From: Georgenia muralis
GTDB taxonomy: Bacteria; Actinomycetota; Actinomycetes; Actinomycetales; Actinomycetaceae
Direction of reading: 5' to 3'
Assembly (NCBI RefSeq): GCF_003814705.1
Contig: NZ_RKRA01000001.1
Span: forward strand, 992,001 to 1,056,000
DNA: 64,000 nt
Positions within the stretch are counted from its first letter, which is position 1; each line of letters opens with the position of its first letter. A program made the position numbers and the translations under genes. The notes under the pieces are model-generated. The model made no database searches, was not told where the DNA came from, and was given only the letters and a program-made list of their open reading frames with translations. Shown piece by piece: positions 59,739-64,000 of the stretch.

Positions 59739-59803
59739 ACCAGGGACCCAGGTCCCGGTGTGCCCCGAGGCGGCAGCGCTCGCGCGACGAGGGCCGGGCG
59801 GGG

Positions 59804-59809
59804 CAGGAT
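59804..59809 (+). promoter_or_regulatory. weak -10 element of SGNH hydrolase gene
   Basis: CAGGAT, 7 nt before the GTG at 59817. A weaker match than the other leaderless candidates. Confidence 0.35.
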
Positions 59810-59816
59810 CGTGGGC

Positions 59817-60671
59817 GTGAGCAGCACGCAACCGCCGCCCGGCCCGACGGGCGCCGTCCCCACGTGGTCGCGGTACGTCGCCATGGGCGACTCCTTCACC
59901 GAGGGCCTGTGGGACCTCCCCGACCCGGCCCGCCCCGACCGTCTGCGCGGGTGGGCGGACATCCTCGCCGGCCGTCTCGCGGCCGGTGCCGCACCCGGGG
60001 ACGCCAGCAGCGCGGACGGTGACGACGGGCTGGTGTACGCCAACCTCGCCGTCCGGGGCCGTCTCCTGGGCACCATCGTCGAAGAGCAGCTGCCCGAGGC
60101 CCTGGCGCTGGGCCCGGACCTGGTCAGCCTCGTCGGTGGCGGCAACGACCTCCTGCGCCCCGGGTCCGACCCGGACGCGCTCGCCGGCGTCCTCGAGGAC
60201 GCGGTGGTCAGGGTGCGCGCGACCGGCGCCGACGTCCTGCTCGCCACCGGGATGGACCCGCACGGCTCACCGCTCCTGCGCGCCACCCGCGCGCGGGTGG
60301 CGGTGTACAACGCCCACGTCTGGTCGCTCGCCCGTCGCCACGGCGCGTCCGTCGTGGACGTGTGGGGCATGCGCTCGCTCCGCGACTGGCGCATGTGGGC
60401 GCCCGACCGCATCCACCTCACGACCGCCGGTCACGAACGCGTGGCGCAGGCGGCGCTCGTGGCGCTGGGCGTGGGGGCCGACGACCCGGCCTGGGACGAC
60501 CCTCTGGCTCCCCTGCCGCCGGTGGCCCGTGCCGAGCGGCTCCGGTCCGACCTGCTCTGGGCCCGGCAGTACGCCACGCCGTGGATCGGCCGGCGGCTGC
60601 GGCGCCGATCCTCGGGCGACACCCGCCCGCCCAAGCACGTCGAGCCGGTCGTCCTCACGCCCCGGACCTGA
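59817..60671 (+). CDS. SGNH/GDSL-family hydrolase
   Basis: A 284-residue esterase-fold protein. Block I with the nucleophile Ser is VAMGDSFTEGLWD, block III GGGNDLLRPG, and block V with the catalytic Asp and His DRIHLTTAGHERVA. There is no signal peptide, so it probably acts in the cytoplasm. A basic, disordered C-terminal tail follows residue 255. The GTG at 59817 is placed just before a Pro-rich stretch and the beta-strand with GDS. It converges with the FAD oxidoreductase gene with a 17-bp overlap. The substrate is unknown. Confidence 0.88.
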   Translation: MSSTQPPPGPTGAVPTWSRYVAMGDSFTEGLWDLPDPARPDRLRGWADILAGRLAAGAAPGDASSADGDDGLVYANLAVRGRLLGTIVEEQLPEALALGPDLVSLVGGGNDLLRPGSDPDALAGVLEDAVVRVRATGADVLLATGMDPHGSPLLRATRARVAVYNAHVWSLARRHGASVVDVWGMRSLRDWRMWAPDRIHLTTAGHERVAQAALVALGVGADDPAWDDPLAPLPPVARAERLRSDLLWARQYATPWIGRRLRRRSSGDTRPPKHVEPVVLTPRT

Positions 60672-62169
60672 GCGCCTCACGGGGCGTGACCGGTCCGAGG
60701 TCGGGGACGTCGCGCCCGAACCGTTCGGCGAGCGCCCGGCGGGCGGCGTACCAGCCCGCCATGCCGTGCACGCCGGGACCCGGGACGGTCGACTGCGAGG
60801 CGAGGTACACCCCTGGCACGCCGCCGTCGTAGGGGTCCCACGCCACCCGGGCGCCGAGGGCCATCCGCCGCATCGTCACGGCGCCGGAGGCGATGTCGCC
60901 GCCCACGAACGCCTCGTCGTGCTCCGGCATGCGGGCGGCGGGGATGACGTGCGCGGCGACGACGACGTCGCGGAAGCCTGGTGCGAACCGCTCGAGCTGC
61001 GCCGTCACCAGCTCGGTGACGTCGGCGGCCGAGCCCGCCGGGACGTGCGCGTACGTCCACAGCGGCCGCAGCCCGCCGGCGCCGCGCGAGCGTGCCACGA
61101 CCGTGGGGTCGGAGACGAGCATCATGGGCCGGGCGGGCAGCCGCCCGGCGGCGACGTCGCGCTCCGCGGCGACCATCTCGGCCCGGGTGCCGCCGACGTG
61201 GACCGTGCCGGCCGCGCCCACCCGCTCGTCGGACCACGGCACGGGGCCGGAGAGGACGAAGTCGACCTTCGTGGCGGCGTCGCCGTAGCGGAACCGCCCG
61301 AAGCCGCGGCGTGCGGACGGGCGCATCCGCCCGCCCCACACCGACGCGAGCGTGGCCGGGGAGGTGTCGAAGAGGTACGCGCGCGCTCGGGGCAGCGTCC
61401 GCCAGGTCCGGACGGGCTCGCCGGTGCGCACCTCGCCGCCGTGCGCGCGCAGGTCGGCCACCAGGGCGTCGGCGATGGCCTGGCTACCGGCGGCCGGGAC
61501 CGGCCAGCCGGGGTCGTGCGCGAGGGTGGCGAGCATGAGCGCGGTGCCGGCGCCGGCGAGGGACGGCAGCGCGGTGATGGCGTGCGCGGCGACGCCGGTC
61601 AGCAGGGCGGGCGCCGCCTCCTCCCGGAAGCGCGCCCCCCACCACGGCCCGCCCTGCTCGACGACGCCCGCGGCGAACGCGACGGCGGCGCGCGCACCGG
61701 CGGGGGTCAGCAGCGACGGCGGCACCGACCGGTGGTCGCCCAGCGCCAGGTCGACGACCGCCTCGCGCCCGCGCACCAGCGGCCCGAGCAGGCGGCGCCA
61801 GGCGGCGCCGTCGGCTCCCAGCTCCTCGGCGGTGCGCTCGAGGGAGCGGTAGGCCAGCGCGGCGGGCCGGCCGACCAGCGGCTGGGCGTAGGAGACCTCG
61901 GGGACGACGAGCTCGACGCCGCGGGCCGCGAGGTCGAACGCCCGCAGGAACGGGCTCGCCAGGGCGAGGGGGTGCACCGCCGAGCACAGGTCGTGCACGA
62001 TGCCCGGGGCGAGGCCGAGGTCGACGGTGCGCGAGCCGCCCCCGGCCGTCGGCTGCCCCTCGAGGACGAGCACGTCCAGGCCGGCCCGCGCGAGGGTGAC
62101 GGCGGCCGCCAGGCCGTTGGGCCCGGCGCCCACGACGACGGCGTCGCGCACCTCCCGCCGGGCCGTCAC
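60655..62169 (-). CDS. FAD-dependent oxidoreductase (phytoene desaturase/CrtI-like)
   Basis: A 504-residue flavoprotein. The dinucleotide-binding motif is AVVVGAGPNGLAAAVTLARA followed by the ELxG-like LVLEGQPTAGGG. The C-terminal FAD motif is GVYLASQSTVPGPGVHGMAG. Similarity is to the CrtI/NAD(P)-binding-8 group with unknown substrates. The GTG at 62169 is 5 nt after the LytR_C stop, so the two form an operon. No carotenoid genes are nearby, so a carotenoid role is not supported. Confidence 0.87.
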   Translation of the reverse strand: MTARREVRDAVVVGAGPNGLAAAVTLARAGLDVLVLEGQPTAGGGSRTVDLGLAPGIVHDLCSAVHPLALASPFLRAFDLAARGVELVVPEVSYAQPLVGRPAALAYRSLERTAEELGADGAAWRRLLGPLVRGREAVVDLALGDHRSVPPSLLTPAGARAAVAFAAGVVEQGGPWWGARFREEAAPALLTGVAAHAITALPSLAGAGTALMLATLAHDPGWPVPAAGSQAIADALVADLRAHGGEVRTGEPVRTWRTLPRARAYLFDTSPATLASVWGGRMRPSARRGFGRFRYGDAATKVDFVLSGPVPWSDERVGAAGTVHVGGTRAEMVAAERDVAAGRLPARPMMLVSDPTVVARSRGAGGLRPLWTYAHVPAGSAADVTELVTAQLERFAPGFRDVVVAAHVIPAARMPEHDEAFVGGDIASGAVTMRRMALGARVAWDPYDGGVPGVYLASQSTVPGPGVHGMAGWYAARRALAERFGRDVPDLGPVTPREALRSGA

Positions 62170-62174
62170 GGCAC

Positions 62175-62822
62175 TCAGCCGGTGAAGTCCGCGCGCAGGA
62201 CGATGGCGATCGCCTGGGTGGCGCTCGCGGACTCCACGAGGTTGGTGATGCCCAGGACCGAGGCCACCTCCTCGGCGGTGGCCTGCAGGCCGGCGTTGTT
62301 GTAGTACAAGGTGGTCGTGGCGGGGGTCGCCGAGGCGTAGTTGTCGGGGATGCCTCCGGTGAAGCCCTCCGCCGCCAACTGGTCCACGACCTGACCGGCC
62401 AGCCCGCCGACGCCTGCGCCGTTGAGCACGGCGATCGGGGTGCCGAGCTCGACGCCCGCGGCCGGCTCGGTCTCCTCCGGGGTCTGCGTGGCGGCGCCGC
62501 CCGTCGGCTCCTCGCTCGCGCCGCCGGTGGGCTCGGCGGTGGCCGTGCCGCCCTCGGTCGCGCCCTCGGTCGCGCTGTCGGTGCCGCCCTCGGTGGCCAC
62601 GGCGGTGGATGTCGCGGCCACGGTCGGTGCCGCCGTGGGGTCCTCGCCGCCGCCGAGCAGGGAGATGGCCCCCCACGCCAGCAGCGGGGCCAGGACGATG
62701 ACGGCGACCACGGGAAGCAGCGCGCGCCAGAGCGGACGGGGGCTGCGGTGGACGCCCTCGGGGGCGCGGTCGCGGCCGGCGACGTCGAACTCGTCCTCGT
62801 AGTCCTCGTGGTGCGTGCTCAC
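62175..62822 (-). CDS. LytR C-terminal domain (LytR_C) membrane protein
   Basis: A 215-residue protein: a cytoplasmic acidic N-terminus, one transmembrane helix (about 34-56), a Thr/Glu/Gly-rich extracellular linker (about 60-120) and a LytR_C domain with GTPIAVLNGAGVGGLAGQVV and TLYYNNAGLQATAEEVASVL. Such domains occur with LCP cell-wall ligases; the function is unclear. The GTG at 62822 follows TAACCT by 7 nt with no ribosome site. Confidence 0.88.
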   Translation of the reverse strand: MSTHHEDYEDEFDVAGRDRAPEGVHRSPRPLWRALLPVVAVIVLAPLLAWGAISLLGGGEDPTAAPTVAATSTAVATEGGTDSATEGATEGGTATAEPTGGASEEPTGGAATQTPEETEPAAGVELGTPIAVLNGAGVGGLAGQVVDQLAAEGFTGGIPDNYASATPATTTLYYNNAGLQATAEEVASVLGITNLVESASATQAIAIVLRADFTG

Positions 62823-62829
62823 GCAGGTG

Positions 62830-62835
62830 AGGTTA
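62830..62835 (-). promoter_or_regulatory. -10 element of leaderless LytR_C-FAD operon
   Basis: TAACCT on the minus strand, 7 nt before the GTG at 62822. Confidence 0.5.
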
Positions 62836-62893
62836 TCTGCTCCGTGGACACGCCCGCGCATCCCCCGCCGTGACGGCGCACGGCCAGGGTGGG

Positions 62894-63181
62894 CTACAGC
62901 CCCGAGCCGAGCCGGCGGGCGGAGCGCTCGCGCTGGCGGGCGGAGCGCATGCGGCGCAGCCGCTTGACGAGCATCGGGTCGGCCGCGAGCGCGGCCTCGG
63001 AGTCCAGGAGCTGGTTGAGCACCTGGTAGTACCGGGTGGCGGTCATGTCGAACAGGTCGCGGATCGCCGTCTCCTTGGCGCCGGCGTACTTCCACCACTG
63101 CCGCTCGAAGGCGAGGATCTGCTGCTCGGTCTCGCTGAGGGCGTCGGCCGGGGTGACCTCGTGTGCCTGGGCTGCCGTCAC
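62894..63181 (-). CDS. DUF3263 family protein
   Basis: A 95-residue protein of the actinobacterial DUF3263 family. The core is LSETEQQILAFERQWWKYAG and KETAIRDLFDMTATRYYQVL, helical and HTH-like, and the C-terminus is basic (RRMRSARQRERSARRLG). It is likely a small DNA-binding protein. GAGGAGGAG precedes the GTG at 63181. A TAGCAT -10 with a TGACAC -35 lies in the element at about 63239-63263. Confidence 0.9.
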   Translation of the reverse strand: MTAAQAHEVTPADALSETEQQILAFERQWWKYAGAKETAIRDLFDMTATRYYQVLNQLLDSEAALAADPMLVKRLRRMRSARQRERSARRLGSGL

Positions 63182-63249
63182 GGCTCTCCTCCTCGCTGGG
63201 ACCTCTCGGGCCGGGCGCACACCGACCACCGTCATGCTAGAGCAGCGAA

Positions 63250-63266
63250 CGACACCCGTGTCATTC
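63250..63266 (-). promoter_or_regulatory. candidate operator/promoter element, copy 2
   Basis: CGACACCCGTGTCATTC, part of a 20-bp imperfect palindrome (63247-63266) with 8 of 9 arm pairs. It covers the -35 of the DUF3263 promoter. Confidence 0.45.
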
Positions 63267-63267
63267 C

Positions 63268-63690
63268 TCAGCGCGTCGCGTCGGCGCGTCGGGGACCGAC
63301 CGGCGCCCGGTCGAGCGCCTCGGCGGGCAGCCAGACCTCCGCGCGGGGGTGCAGCGGCAGGATCCGCACGCTCACCCGGTCGCGCTCGGTGCCCGGCAGC
63401 ACGTCGAGGTCGACGTCCCACGGCGAGCCGTCCGCGGTCGGCGACGACGACGCCGTCGACCAGCAGCTGCGCGACGTCGCCCGCCCACACCAGCCGGAGG
63501 ATGCGGCGGTCGTCCCCGCGCGACGCGGGCCCCACGTCGGTGAGCCGGTAACGCGCCGCAAGGAGGCGACCTGCGCCGGGGCCGAGGCCCGGCCCTGCGA
63601 CCGGCCGTAGCCCGGCGGCACCTCGCCCGGCCCGCGCTCGAGGACCACCCGCACCTCCCGCGACGGGCGCGGCCGACATCCCACCACACC
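63268..63690 (-). pseudogene. remnant of a beta-galactosidase-like (GH35 type) C-terminus
   Basis: Minus-strand coding similarity jumps between two frames. One frame reads [19 protein letters not shown], the next [13 protein letters not shown] and RLVWAGDVAQLLVDGVVVAD, and the first resumes with DGSPWDVDLDVLPGTERDRV and ILPLHPRAEVWLPAEA. Together these resemble the C-terminal beta domain of actinobacterial GH35-like proteins. At least two frame changes occur (near 63550 and 63440), and the N-terminal catalytic part is absent. It is most likely a decayed fragment. The family call is tentative because I rely on recalled patterns. Confidence 0.5.
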
Positions 63691-63700
63691 GGCGCGCCGG

Positions 63701-63706
63701 TAGCCT
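63701..63706 (+). promoter_or_regulatory. -10 element of leaderless ung
   Basis: TAGCCT, 7 nt before the ATG at 63714. Confidence 0.45.
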
Positions 63707-63713
63707 CGTCGCG

Positions 63714-64000
63714 ATGAGCCCACTCCCCGTGGACCCGGCCTGGGCCGACGCCCTCGCCCCGGTCGAGCCGCGCATCCACGCCCTGGGCGACTTCCTCCGC
63801 GCCGAGCTCGCGGCCGGTCACGGCTACCTGCCCGAGGGGCCGGACGTCCTGCGGGCCTTCACCTACCCCATGGCCGACGTGCGCGTCCTCGTCGTCGGCC
63901 AGGACCCCTACCCCACCCCGGGACACCCCATGGGCCTGTCGTTCTCCGTCCAGCCGCACGTGCGGCCGGTCCCGCGCTCGCTGCGCAACATCTACCGCGA
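63714..64000 (+). CDS. ung: uracil-DNA glycosylase (family 1), N-terminal part
   Basis: The first 95 residues, running off the window edge. The catalytic water-activating motif reads [20 protein letters not shown], the actinobacterial form of GQDPYH with Pro in place of His. It removes uracil from DNA. The start at 63714 is 7 nt after a TAGCCT element. The C-terminal HPSPLS motif lies outside the window. Confidence 0.93.
   Translation, partial: MSPLPVDPAWADALAPVEPRIHALGDFLRAELAAGHGYLPEGPDVLRAFTYPMADVRVLVVGQDPYPTPGHPMGLSFSVQPHVRPVPRSLRNIYR

Noticed and set aside
60655..62169. Carotenoid biosynthesis cluster
   Set aside because: The FAD enzyme is CrtI-like only in general fold; no crtB, crtE or related gene is near.

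Overview
This window is a chromosomal segment of a very GC-rich actinobacterium. Coding is dense on both strands, GTG starts are common, and the gene families are typical of Actinobacteria: DUF3027, DUF2237, DUF1876, DUF1918, DUF3263, DUF222-HNH, a long-tailed cold-shock protein, a separate groEL under tandem CIRCE sites, and RskA-type anti-sigma. The mix suggests Micrococcales (something like Georgenia or Cellulomonas), but that assignment is inference. No rRNA, tRNA, insertion sequence, prophage or CRISPR array was recognised.

Layout. 1-5.8 kb: the end of a CHAT-domain protein, an IclR regulator, an uncharacterised protein preceded by a possible small ORF, an MFS transporter, a TauE/SafE permease, DUF3027 and a cold-shock protein. 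6-12.4 kb: a multidomain SseB-like protein, an XPB-associated HTH protein, an aminotransferase, DUF2237 and a HIT hydrolase. 12.4-23.4 kb: a Tat-exported PhoX-like phosphatase, a DUF222-HNH protein, a Rieske membrane protein, the XPB helicase, a TPM-domain protein with PspA, and a branched-chain amino acid dehydrogenase. 23.6-26.6 kb: a Tat-signal protein coupled to a multicopper oxidase whose frame is broken by one missing base.

26.7-36.8 kb is a complete urea module on the minus strand: ureABC-F-G-D for urease and its maturation, followed by urtABCDE for the urea ABC transporter. Both ureA and urtA are preceded by a sequence that fits the actinobacterial GlnR operator with exact spacing, so uptake and hydrolysis of urea are probably co-regulated by nitrogen supply. 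A 40-bp perfect palindrome separates urtA from urtB.

36.9-44.8 kb: a NYN-domain protein, an amidohydrolase, a PhzF-type protein, a lipoprotein, an ECF sigma/anti-sigma pair and a two-component system. 44.9-50.5 kb is a four-gene, translationally coupled operon: fatty acyl-CoA reductase fused to a HAD domain, short-chain reductase, PlsC-type acyltransferase and an alkylglycerone-phosphate synthase homologue. Together these enzymes match the steps of the eukaryotic peroxisomal ether-lipid pathway. It is the most interesting system in the window.

50.7-64 kb: two paralogous HD proteins flanking a WXG100 protein, DUF1876, an FGGY kinase, DUF1918, groEL with two CIRCE operators and a promoter between them, a GH15-like protein, a 25-codon small ORF, an SGNH hydrolase, a FAD oxidoreductase with a LytR_C protein, DUF3263, the decayed remnant of a beta-galactosidase-like gene, and the start of uracil-DNA glycosylase. 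At least thirteen genes or operons across the window have a TANNNT-like -10 element 6 or 7 nt before the start codon and little or no Shine-Dalgarno sequence, which is the signature of leaderless transcripts.
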